Under the pieces are notes generated by a model that saw nothing but the letters and a program-made list of their open reading frames with translations, ran no database searches and was not told the origin of the DNA. A stretch of 64,000 nt of DNA, taken from assembly GCF_022352055.1 (NCBI RefSeq), contig NZ_JAKRWM010000001.1, positions 1 to 64,000 on the forward strand, written 5' to 3'. Shown one piece after another: positions 1-9,514 of the stretch (position 1 is its first letter; every line of letters begins with the position of its first letter). The stretch is from Cohnella mopanensis (lineage in GTDB: Bacteria > Bacillota > Bacilli > Paenibacillales > Paenibacillaceae). A program made the translations under genes and the position numbers.

Positions 1-1923
1 GGAGCAGTTATCAGCAATGTAACGTCAGACATTCCGCTGTATGCGAAATGGAATACATCAACATCCACCATCAGCTTCAACGTAAACGGCGGAACAGGAA
101 CAACGCCGAATTCCATGACGGTATCGTATGGTCAGTCTTCCGCAGCGCTGCCGGATGGCACGGGAATCACAGCTCCGACAGGAAAAGTATTTGGAGGCTG
201 GAACACCCAAGTGGATGGAAACGGTACGAGCTATGCCCCCGGGGAGTCGTTCACGATGAGCACAGCAAACGTGACATTGTATGCGCTGTGGCTATCAGCG
301 AACGCTTTGTTGTCCAGCTTGTCCGTGGATCAAGGCACGTTATTACCGGCGTATACGACATCGAATTCGAATTATACGTTGAACGTGTCTAACGCGACTT
401 CAAATCTCAACATTTCTTTGACAAAAGCGGATCCAAATCAAACGCTATTGGTTACGGGTGCAGCATACAGCACGGTAACGGGCAATGTGTATACTTACAG
501 AGCTTCGAACTTGATTGTCGGGCCAAACCTTATTAAGATACAGGTAACTGCGCAGAATCTGACACAAAATACGTATAATCTAGTAGTGAATCGATTAAAC
601 AACAACGCCGACTTGAGCGGACTGACGCTGTCGGGCATTACGCTAACTCCAGCATTTACTTCCGGGACAACTTCGTACAGTACTAATGTGGCTAATAGTG
701 TATCTAGTACGTCCGTAACAGCTAGTGCCTATGATAGCAACGCGACAATGACAGTGAACGGAGTAGCCGTTGCAAGCGGTCATACAAGCAGCGCTATTAA
801 TTTGAATGCAGGCACTAACATAATTACCATCATCGTAACGGCACAGGACGGCACTCCGAATTCCTATACGGTTACAGTGACGCGTGCATATCCATCATCC
901 ATTGGAGGCAGTGGTGGTTCTGGACCGGTAACGACTTCAAACGATAAAGTTATCTCGTCGGACGGTACGCTGAAACTTCCCGTCGGTAAATCGGGCGAAG
1001 TTAGCTTGGGCGATGAGGTTAAGATCGTTATTCCTGCCGATGCTTTCGGCAAAGACCTGGAATTATCGATTGAAAAAGTGGCTGACACGCAAAAGCTGCT
1101 CACAAGTAAAGACGTTCTGGCCAGCCCGATATTCGAAATTCTGAAAAATTTATCGGAAAACTTCTATAAGGAAATCACACTCACCTTTACCTTCGATCCT
1201 AAGATCTTAACGGGAAATCAAAAGCCTTCCGTATTCTACTATGACGAATCGAAGCAAACCTGGGTGGAAGTCGGCGGCGTGGTAAACGGCAATACCATTA
1301 CCATAAAAGTGAATCACTTCACGAAGTATGCGGTATTCATTGTTGGCCAAGGGGCAGACTCGACGGCAGACACGAAGCAGCCGATCAACTTCAGTGATAT
1401 CCCCGGACATTGGGCGGAGGCGAATATCAAGCAAGCGGTAAGCGCCGGCATCGTCAGAGGCTATCCGGACGGATCGTTCAAGCCGAATCGTACGTTAACG
1501 CGTTCGGAATTTGCGGTCATGCTGATGAACGCGTTGAAGCTGCAAGGAGAAGGAGCGGCACTGACGTTCACAGATAAAGCGAAGATCGGATCCTGGGCGC
1601 AGAGAGCGGTCGCGCAAGCTGTACAAGCAGGAATTATTAAAGGCTATGAGGACGGCAGTTTCCGTCCGGATGCAGAAATGACACGCGCTGAGATGGCAGT
1701 GATGCTCGCAAACGCTTTGGGTAAGTCCACCGTAGCGGACACCGCAACCGGCTTCGCAGATGACAAGGATATTCCGGTGTGGGCGAAAGGTAGCGTTGCT
1801 TTTGTGAAGCAAGTAGGCATCGTGCAGGGGAAAGGCGATAACGAATTCGTTCCTTATGACCTTGCAACGAGGGCTGAGGCCGTAACGCTTCTGCTGAAAA
1901 TGCAGGCACAAAAGAGCAAGTAA
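1..1923 (+). CDS. SLH-domain surface protein, 5' end outside window
   Basis: The reading frame is open from base 1, so the gene starts upstream; 640 residues are visible. The order is the end of an InlB/Listeria-Bacteroides-type repeat (YAKW near base 40) and one full repeat ending TLYALW near base 297, then two cadherin-like beta-sandwich repeats (about 301-594 and 598-888, each ending NLVVNR or TVTVTR), a Gly/Ser linker, a beta-rich domain (about 950-1350), and three SLH domains (about 1390-1530, 1567-1720, 1753-1905) with the usual GYPDGSF/TRSEFA and GYEDGSF/TRAEMA signatures. SLH triplets in this family bind pyruvylated secondary cell wall polymer, so the protein is probably anchored on the cell surface. 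The N-terminal function cannot be judged. It is followed by a strong terminator. Confidence 0.9.
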   Translation, partial: GAVISNVTSDIPLYAKWNTSTSTISFNVNGGTGTTPNSMTVSYGQSSAALPDGTGITAPTGKVFGGWNTQVDGNGTSYAPGESFTMSTANVTLYALWLSANALLSSLSVDQGTLLPAYTTSNSNYTLNVSNATSNLNISLTKADPNQTLLVTGAAYSTVTGNVYTYRASNLIVGPNLIKIQVTAQNLTQNTYNLVVNRLNNNADLSGLTLSGITLTPAFTSGTTSYSTNVANSVSSTSVTASAYDSNATMTVNGVAVASGHTSSAINLNAGTNIITIIVTAQDGTPNSYTVTVTRAYPSSIGGSGGSGPVTTSNDKVISSDGTLKLPVGKSGEVSLGDEVKIVIPADAFGKDLELSIEKVADTQKLLTSKDVLASPIFEILKNLSENFYKEITLTFTFDPKILTGNQKPSVFYYDESKQTWVEVGGVVNGNTITIKVNHFTKYAVFIVGQGADSTADTKQPINFSDIPGHWAEANIKQAVSAGIVRGYPDGSFKPNRTLTRSEFAVMLMNALKLQGEGAALTFTDKAKIGSWAQRAVAQAVQAGIIKGYEDGSFRPDAEMTRAEMAVMLANALGKSTVADTATGFADDKDIPVWAKGSVAFVKQVGIVQGKGDNEFVPYDLATRAEAVTLLLKMQAQKSK

Positions 1924-2023
1924 AGTAAACGTTATTGAAATTTGCAGGGCGATTTACTGTAGTTTAACTCAGGACTGTTATTGAAGTTTCTGTAGCGAAT
2001 TAGAGCAATGAACGCTGTAAAAC

Positions 2024-2050
2024 AAAAACGCCGGGTTTTCCGGCGTTTTT
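2024..2050 (+). terminator. Rho-independent terminator of the SLH gene
   Basis: An 11-bp perfect stem (AAAAACGCCGG paired with CCGGCGTTTTT) with a short loop and a T run. It lies 100 bases after the SLH stop codon. Because the stem has A/T runs on both sides it could also act on the minus strand. Confidence 0.9.
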
Positions 2051-2214
2051 GCTTTACAATATAAATCTTGGGTTGAGTTGTCGAAAATTGCGTATTACAA
2101 TCACAGACGGATCAAGGAAAAACTAAAAGGCATGAGGGGTCACACAGATTCCTTAAATTAAAACGCTGACTTCAAGACCGGCGCATCGCGCGCGCCTATG
2201 TCTTTTCGTTTATA
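2051..2214. other. Intergenic stretch, nothing recognised
   Basis: Between the SLH terminator and the end of the minus-strand gene. I see no reading frame, hairpin or repeat worth calling. Confidence 0.5.
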
Positions 2215-3063
2215 TTAAAAATCTTCGGGTAGCTCCTCGATGCTAGATGGCCAAGAACGAATGGTCACGAGCCAAAATCCACGGGAATCTCCCATATTAA
2301 GTTCCTCGTTCGGATTAAATAATGATGTAGCGGCTGTTTCCAGGTACATGAGCTGATTTTCGCGAGAGACGCGGTGATAAGATGGTTTTCGTTCGCTTAC
2401 ATGTTTCTGTAGCGCTTTTATCGCCTCGCCCCAATCCCCATGAAGTTCTTTTCCACATTTGAATTGAAGTAGGTCAACAAGATCGGTTTCCAGGTAGGCG
2501 TCATGCTGGTTAGCTTTTAAGCCGTGGAGCGGTGTGCCTGTTGATGCGAAATGCCTGTTAGAATGGCTGTTATCTAAAAACAAGTAGCGCGCGCCAGGAT
2601 GCGCATATGGTTGCGAATCGACATTGAAATGCTTGTTATGGATATTTGCCGTTGTGTACCAAAAGGTCGGCCAACTGAGATAAAGCTGCAATTGCGCTTT
2701 ATCTACAGCGTTTTGGCTCCAGAGTTTGGCTTGCAAGAGAAGCGCGTTTTCTCTGATTATCTGCTGCTTGTCCATTTCTTTGTAAATGTATAGTACGTCT
2801 CCGAATTCGATCCTTTTTCTTCGCTGTATGCCGGTATAGGATACTTGGGGCGTTTGATGGATAAAGTAGGACGATATGGAGAGTTGAACAGGGAGTCCAT
2901 GTTGGTTTGCGAGAATGTTCTTCCACGTGTTGCCTAGAAGATGTATGTCCTTATGTATGCTTTCGAGCATGCTGACTTCATTTCGCGAACAGTTTAACTG
3001 ATTTCCTAAGAATGTTACCGCTGATTTGCGCAAATCGATCTGTATAGCGGTGGGGATTCGCAT
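2215..3063 (-). CDS. Unrecognised 282-residue protein
   Basis: A clean minus-strand frame of 282 codons with an ATG preceded by an AGGAGG-like site (AAAGGAGGCACATCC in the gene sense), so it is very probably real. I do not recognise the family. It has no signal peptide or membrane segment. Visible traits are a basic N-terminal third, many His and Trp residues in the middle (for example PTFWYTTANIHNKHF and YLFLDNSHSNRHF) and an acidic end (SSIEELPEDF). It is a single gene between an SLH gene and a xylanase on the other strand. A cytoplasmic protein is inferred; no function is proposed. Confidence 0.7.
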   Translation of the reverse strand: MRIPTAIQIDLRKSAVTFLGNQLNCSRNEVSMLESIHKDIHLLGNTWKNILANQHGLPVQLSISSYFIHQTPQVSYTGIQRRKRIEFGDVLYIYKEMDKQQIIRENALLLQAKLWSQNAVDKAQLQLYLSWPTFWYTTANIHNKHFNVDSQPYAHPGARYLFLDNSHSNRHFASTGTPLHGLKANQHDAYLETDLVDLLQFKCGKELHGDWGEAIKALQKHVSERKPSYHRVSRENQLMYLETAATSLFNPNEELNMGDSRGFWLVTIRSWPSSIEELPEDF

Positions 3064-3519
3064 GCTTGGATGTGCCTCCTTTTATTGGCTTCAGGGGTTG
3101 ATATACAGAATTTCATTGAAAAAAGACGAGTTCTACACCGGTTTCTCGGGATGCCTTTTGTATAGGAAAGTATTGGAATTACTATGTGAGGCTTATGATA
3201 CTGTAAGATGTTGTACCTATCAATGCGAGATTACTATAAGTGCGATCTCAAAAAAATAATAAAAACAGGCATAACTTTTTGGGAAATATCATTTAAACCG
3301 AATTTGCGGTATTTGTAGATTTACCGATCAGCGGTTACATATTTAAATTTATTGTTAAGGCACTGTCTTGTACCCATCAACAAATCCCGGATCAATTAAA
3401 TATTCTAGTTTTCTGCTGAGGAGAAAAGTAACCCAAATCAAAATGATTGAATCCTTAAAAAGTATAGAATAATGGAGAAATAGACTGTCTTGGGATGTAA
3501 ACCTGCCCAGATCGTCGAA

Positions 3520-3555
3520 CAACCCAGTGTCATTAAACGCTGGGTTTCTTTTTTT
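3520..3555 (+). terminator. Terminator-like hairpin without an obvious gene
   Basis: AACCCAG pairs with CTGGGTTT around a 12-base loop and is followed by TTTTTTT. No gene is visible immediately upstream on the plus strand, so it may end a small RNA or an untranslated transcript, or be a leftover. Confidence 0.55.
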
Positions 3556-3645
3556 GGTGAAAATATATAGCATTTTTTATGCAAATCTATATTAATTTGA
3601 GAAAATTCTATAGTTTTCTATGTATATCATATCCAATCCGAATTT

Positions 3646-3671
3646 TATAATATTAAATGTAAGCGCTATCT
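3646..3671 (+). promoter_or_regulatory. Candidate -10 box and cre site for the xylanase gene
   Basis: TATAAT at 3646-3651 is followed at 3658-3671 by TGTAAGCGCTATCT, which matches the CcpA-binding cre consensus TGWAANCGNTNWCA at all but the last position. A cre at the expected transcription start fits catabolite repression. The -35 box is weak. The role is inferred from the motif only. Confidence 0.6.
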
Positions 3672-3771
3672 ATTTGGATTTTAATAGGAGGTGTGCGGTT
3701 AGCGGATAGGATTGTGCTCATAGACGAGGCATAATTTTTCGGATGTCCAACTCAATCTGGGAGGCGAATTT

Positions 3772-5763
3772 ATGTTAACGGTAAAATCAAAGTCGTTAAA
3801 TGTGTTTGTCGTGTTCGCTATGGTCGTATCATTATTCTTGTTCGCATCCTCGCAAAAGGCAAGCGCGGGGCTCGCACCGACTGGGTCCAAGTTTTTGGGC
3901 AACGTCATCGCCAGCAGCGTTCCTTCCAACTTCGGAACGTACTGGAATCAGGTAACTCCCGAAAACTCGACCAAATGGGGTTCCGTCGAGGGAACTCGCA
4001 ACACCATGAACTGGACCCAATCGGACATCGCCTACAACTATGCGAAAACTAACGGTTTCCCTTTCAAATTCCATACCTTGGTATGGGGAAGCCAAGAGCC
4101 GGGCTGGATCGGAGGCCTTTCGGCGACGGACCAAAAAGCGGAAGTTGTCCAGTGGATTCAAGCGGCCGCTACGAAGTATGGCGGCGCGGAATTCGTAGAC
4201 GTCGTGAACGAACCGTTGCATGCCAAACCTTCCTACAAGAACGCTATCGGCGGCGACGGTACTACGGGCTGGGATTGGGTCATCTGGTCGTTCGAGCAAG
4301 CCAGACAAGCGTTCCCGAACTCCAAATTGTTAATCAACGAATACGGGATCATCAGCGACCCGAATGCGGCGAGCCAATATATCGCCATTATTAATTTGTT
4401 GAAAAGCAGAGGCCTAGTCGACGGCATCGGCATTCAATGCCACCAGTTCAATATGGACACGGTTTCGGTAAGCACGATGAACAGCGTACTGAACACGCTC
4501 TCCGCGACGGGGCTTCCGATCTATGTATCGGAACTGGACATGACGGGCGATGACGCTACGCAGTTGGCAAGGTACAAAGAGAAATTCCCGGTTCTATGGG
4601 AAAACTCGAATATCAAAGGCATTACGCTGTGGGGTTATATTCAAGGCCAAACGTGGGTAGACAATACTCATCTGGTTACAAGTTCCGGCGCTGAACGCCC
4701 AGCTATGACATGGCTGAAGCAGTATCTCGGCGGGAACGGCGGAACACAGGCTCCGGCTGCGCCAACAGGCCTTACGGCAACGGCAGGCAACGCGCAAGTT
4801 GCGCTCAGTTGGACAGCATCGAGTGGAGCGACGAGCTACACGGTGAAGCGCGCGACGACGAGCGGCGGAACTTACACGGACGTGGCGACTGGCCTCACTT
4901 CGACGAGTTATACGAATACGGCCTTAACGAACGGAACGACGTATTATTATGTGGTGAGCGCGGCGAATAGCGCGGGTTCCAGCGGCAACTCGTTGCAGGT
5001 TAGCGCAACGCCGACGGCTGGCACTCAAGCGCCAGCGGCTCCTACTGGACTTACCGCAACGGCAGGTAACGCGCAAGTTGCGCTCAGTTGGACGGCATCG
5101 AGCGGCGCGACGAGCTACACGGTGAAACGCGCGACGACGAGCGGCGGAACTTACACGGACGTGGCGACGGGCGTCACTTCGACGAGCTACACGAATACAG
5201 GATTAACGAACGGGACGACGTATTATTATGTGGTCAGCGCAACGAATAGCGCGGGAACTAGCGGCAATTCGTCGCAAGCTAGCGCAACTCCGAGCGCAGT
5301 CGGAGGCGGCACGAGTACGCTTGTCGCGCAGTACAAGGTTCTCAACGCCAACCCGACCGACAATATGATTAACGCGACGTTCAACATCAAGAATACGGGC
5401 ACAAGCGCCGTTAGTCTGAGCGGGGTGAAACTTCGCTATTACTTTACGAAGGATAGCTCTTCTACGCTTAACTTCTACGTGGATTATGCGCAAATTGGAG
5501 GTTCCAACGTCAGCGGAGCGTTCGTCAGCGCGACGGGCACGAACACGGATACTTACCTTGAGCTGTCGTTCAGCTCCGGCGCCGGCTCGATCGCGGCCGG
5601 CGGACAGACCGGGGATATCCAGATTCGCATTGCCAAGGCCGATTGGTCGAACTTTAACGAAGCGAACGATTATTCGTACGACGGAACGAAGACGGCATTC
5701 GCCGATTGGAATAAAATCACGCTGGTGCAAAGCGGTACGATCGTCTGGGGGACTGCTCCTTAA
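3772..5763 (+). CDS. Secreted GH10 endo-1,4-beta-xylanase with two FN3 domains and CBM3
   Basis: Cuts internal beta-1,4 bonds of xylan outside the cell. The 663-residue product has a signal peptide (residues 1-32, cleavage near KASAG), a GH10 barrel (about 33-328), two fibronectin type III domains (about 325-510) and a C-terminal family 3 carbohydrate-binding module (about 518-663) that should bind crystalline cellulose. The acid/base is E147 in DVVNEPLH and the nucleophile is E254 in YVSELDMTG; the Trp-rich WGYIQGQTW closes the active site. The ATG at 3772 follows a good GGGAGG site. It stands alone with its own terminator and a candidate cre upstream. It lacks SLH domains, so it is probably released or attached to plant cell wall through the CBM3. 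Confidence 0.96.
   Translation: MLTVKSKSLNVFVVFAMVVSLFLFASSQKASAGLAPTGSKFLGNVIASSVPSNFGTYWNQVTPENSTKWGSVEGTRNTMNWTQSDIAYNYAKTNGFPFKFHTLVWGSQEPGWIGGLSATDQKAEVVQWIQAAATKYGGAEFVDVVNEPLHAKPSYKNAIGGDGTTGWDWVIWSFEQARQAFPNSKLLINEYGIISDPNAASQYIAIINLLKSRGLVDGIGIQCHQFNMDTVSVSTMNSVLNTLSATGLPIYVSELDMTGDDATQLARYKEKFPVLWENSNIKGITLWGYIQGQTWVDNTHLVTSSGAERPAMTWLKQYLGGNGGTQAPAAPTGLTATAGNAQVALSWTASSGATSYTVKRATTSGGTYTDVATGLTSTSYTNTALTNGTTYYYVVSAANSAGSSGNSLQVSATPTAGTQAPAAPTGLTATAGNAQVALSWTASSGATSYTVKRATTSGGTYTDVATGVTSTSYTNTGLTNGTTYYYVVSATNSAGTSGNSSQASATPSAVGGGTSTLVAQYKVLNANPTDNMINATFNIKNTGTSAVSLSGVKLRYYFTKDSSSTLNFYVDYAQIGGSNVSGAFVSATGTNTDTYLELSFSSGAGSIAAGGQTGDIQIRIAKADWSNFNEANDYSYDGTKTAFADWNKITLVQSGTIVWGTAP
4743..5300 (+). 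repeat. Tandem 279-bp duplication encoding the two FN3 domains
   Basis: Two consecutive units of 279 bp (93 codons), about 4743-5021 and 5022-5300, are almost identical in DNA and protein (both begin TQAPAAPTGLTATAG). This points to recent duplication or ongoing gene conversion. FN3 units of this kind serve as spacers between catalytic domain and CBM. Confidence 0.88.
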
Positions 5764-5784
5764 GCGATCCATAGATAAGAGATT

Positions 5785-5811
5785 GAGGCTGCCTTCGGGT
5801 AGCCTCTTTTT
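5785..5811 (+). terminator. Terminator of the xylanase gene
   Basis: GAGGCTGCC pairs with GGTAGCCTC (one G-T wobble) around TTCG-type loop bases and is followed by TTTTTC. It lies 21 bases after the stop codon. Confidence 0.88.
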
Positions 5812-5882
5812 CTTGTGAGCCTCACAGTCGCACAATCTAAGTGGTTCAAATCCACTCGGTTACCGGTTGAGGCATTTCTCGA

Positions 5883-6794
5883 TCAGGTTTTAATTTCTCT
5901 ATCCATTGAAACATCCCATTCCTTGCCATTATGAGATTTATACTCGGACGGAGTCATATGCATATGCTTCTTGAATTGCTTGGAGAAGTAGCTCAAATGC
6001 TGAAATCCGTTTTCCAATGCGGCATCGAGGATGCTGCAATAGCTCGATTGAATCATAACCGCTGCGCTGTTCACGCGAAGCAAATTCAAGTATTCCATCG
6101 GCCTTAAGCTTGTAAGTTCTTTGAAGAGACGGCAGAAATGAGATGGAGACATGGAAGCGACGGCGGCTAATTCCTCTAAGGTCATCGTCAGCTTATAACG
6201 GGCATCCATATATCCCAGTACGGTAATAATTTTGTTCCATTTCTGACTTTTAACCCGATTGGCTTCTTCATAGCGGTTTCTGGGAACCAGGAGGGGGTAG
6301 ATCTTGGCCAAGAAAATAAGCAAACGCCCCTTAAACAGCAGCTCAAAGCCTGCCGCCCTCTCGTGGAAGTCCTCGATTAGCGCTTTAATCAAGCTGCACA
6401 ATTCTCCGTAATCGCCTTGGATTAGAGCAGGAAACAGAGCTGTACCTTTCAGAAGCGGATTCAAATACTCCTGGCATCGATCGGGCTGGAGGCTTGAAAG
6501 CCAGGAAAGCTTGAATACGATCGCACTGTAGAAGCAGCCTTCTGGTGCATGCGAATAGCCGCTGTGAAGCTCTCCCGAGTTGACGATGACACAGTCGCCC
6601 TCCCGAACGGTATAATCCGTATGATTGACGGAGAACACGGCGCTCCCTTTGCGGATATAGATCAACTCGATTTCTTCGTGCCAATGGAGCGGAAGGATTT
6701 GCTGGTTTCCGCTCTCGTAGTTGACGTTGTAGATCGTAAGCGGGAATTTGGACGAGCCGTGAACGGCTTTCTCGCGAAAACGGAATTCAAGCAT
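5883..6794 (-). CDS. AraC-family regulator with N-terminal cupin
   Basis: A 303-residue one-component regulator. The N-terminal half looks like a cupin sugar-sensing domain (LPLHWHEEIELIYIRKG near residue 35, then GDCVIVNSGELHS). The C-terminal 100 residues hold two helix-turn-helix motifs (LEELAAVASMSPSHFCRLFK and the second ending MTPSEYKSH). It is transcribed away from the GH31 gene with 135 bases between them, so it most likely controls that gene and itself in response to an oligosaccharide. The ligand is not visible from sequence. The start is the first ATG, at 6794. Confidence 0.9.
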   Translation of the reverse strand: MLEFRFREKAVHGSSKFPLTIYNVNYESGNQQILPLHWHEEIELIYIRKGSAVFSVNHTDYTVREGDCVIVNSGELHSGYSHAPEGCFYSAIVFKLSWLSSLQPDRCQEYLNPLLKGTALFPALIQGDYGELCSLIKALIEDFHERAAGFELLFKGRLLIFLAKIYPLLVPRNRYEEANRVKSQKWNKIITVLGYMDARYKLTMTLEELAAVASMSPSHFCRLFKELTSLRPMEYLNLLRVNSAAVMIQSSYCSILDAALENGFQHLSYFSKQFKKHMHMTPSEYKSHNGKEWDVSMDREIKT

Positions 6795-6929
6795 GAATAG
6801 ATCTCCATATAATCAATATTGTGCTAATGATAATCAAAATTCAGTTAGATTATACCTTATTAACTCAATATCATGATACTCATACGGTTAGGCGTTTTCT
6901 TAACGCCTTCCAGATGAGGAGGAGTAAAC

Positions 6930-9368
6930 ATGTCTATCGTGAAAGCCATCGTCATGCCGGAAGGGCTCGTTCTCGTAACCTCGGATGGACGAATGAAGCT
7001 TACTCCGTATTCGAGCGGCGCCATTCGCATCCAGTACACTTTGGAACCGACCTTCAGCACTGCAGACAGCTTGATGATCGTACGTCGACCGGGAGAAGAC
7101 GTAGACTTCGCCATCGATGATCAGGAGGACTCCGTGAGCTTGCGCACTTCTAGATTAACGGTACGAATCGATAAACGGACTTGTGCATTCGCTTATTACG
7201 ATGCGCTAGGAACACTGCTTGCGAAAGAGCCTTCCCGGGGCGGAAAGACACTTGTTCCGATCGATGTTGTCAAAGCCGTGTTCGACGAGAACGCCGGGCT
7301 GGAAACGGACCAAGGAGCGGACGGGCTGAGGGTAAGAGCCGAGAAGGGAAAAAAGGTTATCGATAGGAAGGCTTACCGGACCAAATTAGAATTCGAATGG
7401 GTGGAAGGAGAAGCGTTGTACGGGCTCGGCTCACATGAAGAAGGCATGTTCAATTTGCGGGGCAAGCACCAGTATTTGTACCAGCAGAACATGAAGGCGG
7501 TCATGCCCGTCCTCGTATCGACCCGCGGCTATGGCATCCTCGTGGACAGCTATTCGCTTATGAAGTTCCGCGACGATGCGTTCGGCTCTTACTTGTCCAC
7601 CGAGGTGGACGATGAGATGGACTATTACTTTGTATACGGCCCGGAGCTGGATGAAATTGTCCATGGCATTCGCGATTTGACGGGTAAGGCGCCGATGTTG
7701 CCGAAATGGGCGTACGGATACGTGCAATCCAAAGAACGGTACGAGTCCCAGCAAGAATTGATCGAGGTCGTGAGGGAATACCGCCGTCGGGGGCTGCCTC
7801 TCGATTGCATTGTGCTGGACTGGAAATCCTGGACTGGAGAGCTGTGGGGACAGAAGACGCTGGATCAGGACCGGTTCCCCGATCCCGAGGGGATGATGGA
7901 GGAGCTGCATCGGTTAAATGCGCGGTTGATGGTTTCCATCTGGCCGATCATGAACCCGGACAGCGACAATCATAAGGAGATGGCTGAACAGGGCTACCTG
8001 CTGGCCAATCGAGCGACCTACGACGCCTTTCAAGACAAAGCCCGCGAACTTTACTGGAAGCAGGCGAACGAGGGACTGTTCTCGAAGGGCATCGATGCCT
8101 GGTGGTGCGACTGTACGGAGCCTTTCGAGGCGGACTGGAAGGGGGCAGTCAAGCCGGAACCGGAGGATAGGATGCTCATCAATACGGAGGAGTCCAAGCT
8201 TTATTTGGACCCGGAGCTGATCAACGCGTATTCGCTGCTGCATTCCCGCGGCCTGTACGAAGGGCAGCGTGGCGTAACCGACCGCAAGCGCGTTGTGAAC
8301 CTGACCCGTTCCGCTTACGCGGGACAGCACCGATACGGTACGATTACGTGGTCGGGGGACGTTTCCGCCACTTGGGACACTTTGCGAAAGCAGATCCCGG
8401 ACGGCCTGAATTTCTTCTCTGCCGGCTCTCCCTACTGGACAACGGACATCGGCGGTTTCTTCGTCCACAACAAGCCGGAGCTTTGGTTCTGGAGCGGCGA
8501 TTACGACGATGGCGTCGAGGACCAGGGCTATCGGGAACTATATGTCAGATGGTTTCAATACGGAGCGTTTCTGCCGATGTTCCGATCGCACGGCACGGAT
8601 ACACCGCGCGAAATCTGGCGCTTCGGCAGGCCGGGCGAGCCTTTCTACGAAGCGCTGGTCGCGTTCCTGCGCCTTCGTTACCGGTTGCTCCCGTATATCT
8701 ATTCGCTTGCCTTCCGAGTGTATCGGGACGATTATACGATGACAAGAGCATTGGCCTTCGACTTCAGGCACGATCCCGGAACATACGACATCGGCGACCA
8801 GTTCATGTTCGGACCTGCCTTGCTGGTGAATCCCGTCACTAGGCCAATGTATTACGGTTTTGGCTCAACCCCTCTCGAAGACGTAAGTGAAACTAGAAAC
8901 GTCTATTTGCCGGAGGGCTGTCTATGGTTCGATTTCTGGAACGATCGAGTATACGAGGGAGGACAAACTCTGGAGGCCGAAGCTCCGCTGGATCGGATCC
9001 CGCTGTATGTCCGTTCCGGTTCGATCGTGCCGATGGGAGGAGACGTTCAATACTCGGGCGAAAACTCTTCCGAGCCGTTGCATATTCGAATCTACGCGGG
9101 TCGAAGCGGATCCTTCGAATATTACGAGGACGAGGGAGACAATTACGGCTACGAGAAGGGATACTATGCCGTTTCGTCTATGCATTGGGATGAAGACCGG
9201 CGCGTATTCGTTATCGGTGAAAGGCAGGGCTCGTATCCCGGCATGAGGCCGCAGCAGGAATTGATCCTGCAGCTGTTCGACTCGCGAGACTTCGAGAATC
9301 CTTCGCGTTCTCCCGTAATCCGGCATGTCAATTATACTGGAGCAAGCATTGAAGTCGCATTTCCATGA
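6930..9368 (+). CDS. GH31 glycosidase, alpha-xylosidase or alpha-glucosidase
   Basis: An 812-residue cytoplasmic retaining glycosidase without a signal peptide. The N-terminal beta-sandwich (about 1-240) is followed by the (beta/alpha)8 barrel. The nucleophile is D394 in WWCDCTEPFE and the acid/base is D477 in TWSGDVSATW; YGLGSHEEG and FRSHGTDTPREIW are further GH31 landmarks. The end carries the usual beta domains (YLPEG.WFDFWN, then YEDEGDNYGY). The context of a xylanase and other xylan enzymes favours alpha-xylosidase acting on xyloglucan oligosaccharides, but alpha-glucosidase cannot be excluded. ATG at 6930 follows GAGGAG. It is divergent from the AraC gene and ends in a terminator. Confidence 0.92.
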   Translation: MSIVKAIVMPEGLVLVTSDGRMKLTPYSSGAIRIQYTLEPTFSTADSLMIVRRPGEDVDFAIDDQEDSVSLRTSRLTVRIDKRTCAFAYYDALGTLLAKEPSRGGKTLVPIDVVKAVFDENAGLETDQGADGLRVRAEKGKKVIDRKAYRTKLEFEWVEGEALYGLGSHEEGMFNLRGKHQYLYQQNMKAVMPVLVSTRGYGILVDSYSLMKFRDDAFGSYLSTEVDDEMDYYFVYGPELDEIVHGIRDLTGKAPMLPKWAYGYVQSKERYESQQELIEVVREYRRRGLPLDCIVLDWKSWTGELWGQKTLDQDRFPDPEGMMEELHRLNARLMVSIWPIMNPDSDNHKEMAEQGYLLANRATYDAFQDKARELYWKQANEGLFSKGIDAWWCDCTEPFEADWKGAVKPEPEDRMLINTEESKLYLDPELINAYSLLHSRGLYEGQRGVTDRKRVVNLTRSAYAGQHRYGTITWSGDVSATWDTLRKQIPDGLNFFSAGSPYWTTDIGGFFVHNKPELWFWSGDYDDGVEDQGYRELYVRWFQYGAFLPMFRSHGTDTPREIWRFGRPGEPFYEALVAFLRLRYRLLPYIYSLAFRVYRDDYTMTRALAFDFRHDPGTYDIGDQFMFGPALLVNPVTRPMYYGFGSTPLEDVSETRNVYLPEGCLWFDFWNDRVYEGGQTLEAEAPLDRIPLYVRSGSIVPMGGDVQYSGENSSEPLHIRIYAGRSGSFEYYEDEGDNYGYEKGYYAVSSMHWDEDRRVFVIGERQGSYPGMRPQQELILQLFDSRDFENPSRSPVIRHVNYTGASIEVAFP

Positions 9369-9374
9369 AACTTT

Positions 9375-9403
9375 AGCCCGCTGAGCGTTTCGGCGGGCTT
9401 TTC
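9375..9403 (+). terminator. Terminator of the GH31 gene
   Basis: AGCCCGC pairs with GCGGGCT around an 11-base loop, followed by TTTTC, only a few bases after the stop codon. Confidence 0.88.
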
Positions 9404-9514
9404 ATATGCATAGAGGTAACTTTTGAATAAACGAGGTCACCTACGATAGAGAGATCTTAATTCTTAACAGAGTACAATGAACCCATCCTGTTAAATTGGA
9501 GAGAGGTTATAGGC

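Larger units (their letters stand above)
3064..3771. other. 700-base intergenic region upstream of the xylanase
   Basis: AT-rich. It holds the start region of the minus-strand gene, a terminator-like hairpin (3520-3555), and a candidate promoter with a catabolite-repression site (3646-3671). Short frames here (for example 3355-3573 minus, 3026-3259 plus) have no ribosome binding site and are not called. Confidence 0.6.

Noticed and set aside
3355..3573. 72-codon minus-strand frame
   Set aside because: It covers a terminator hairpin on the other strand and has no ribosome binding site.
5203..5835. 210-codon minus-strand frame across the xylanase terminator
   Set aside because: Runs through the terminator and the CBM3 coding region; the Arg-rich text is typical of antisense GC-biased frames.
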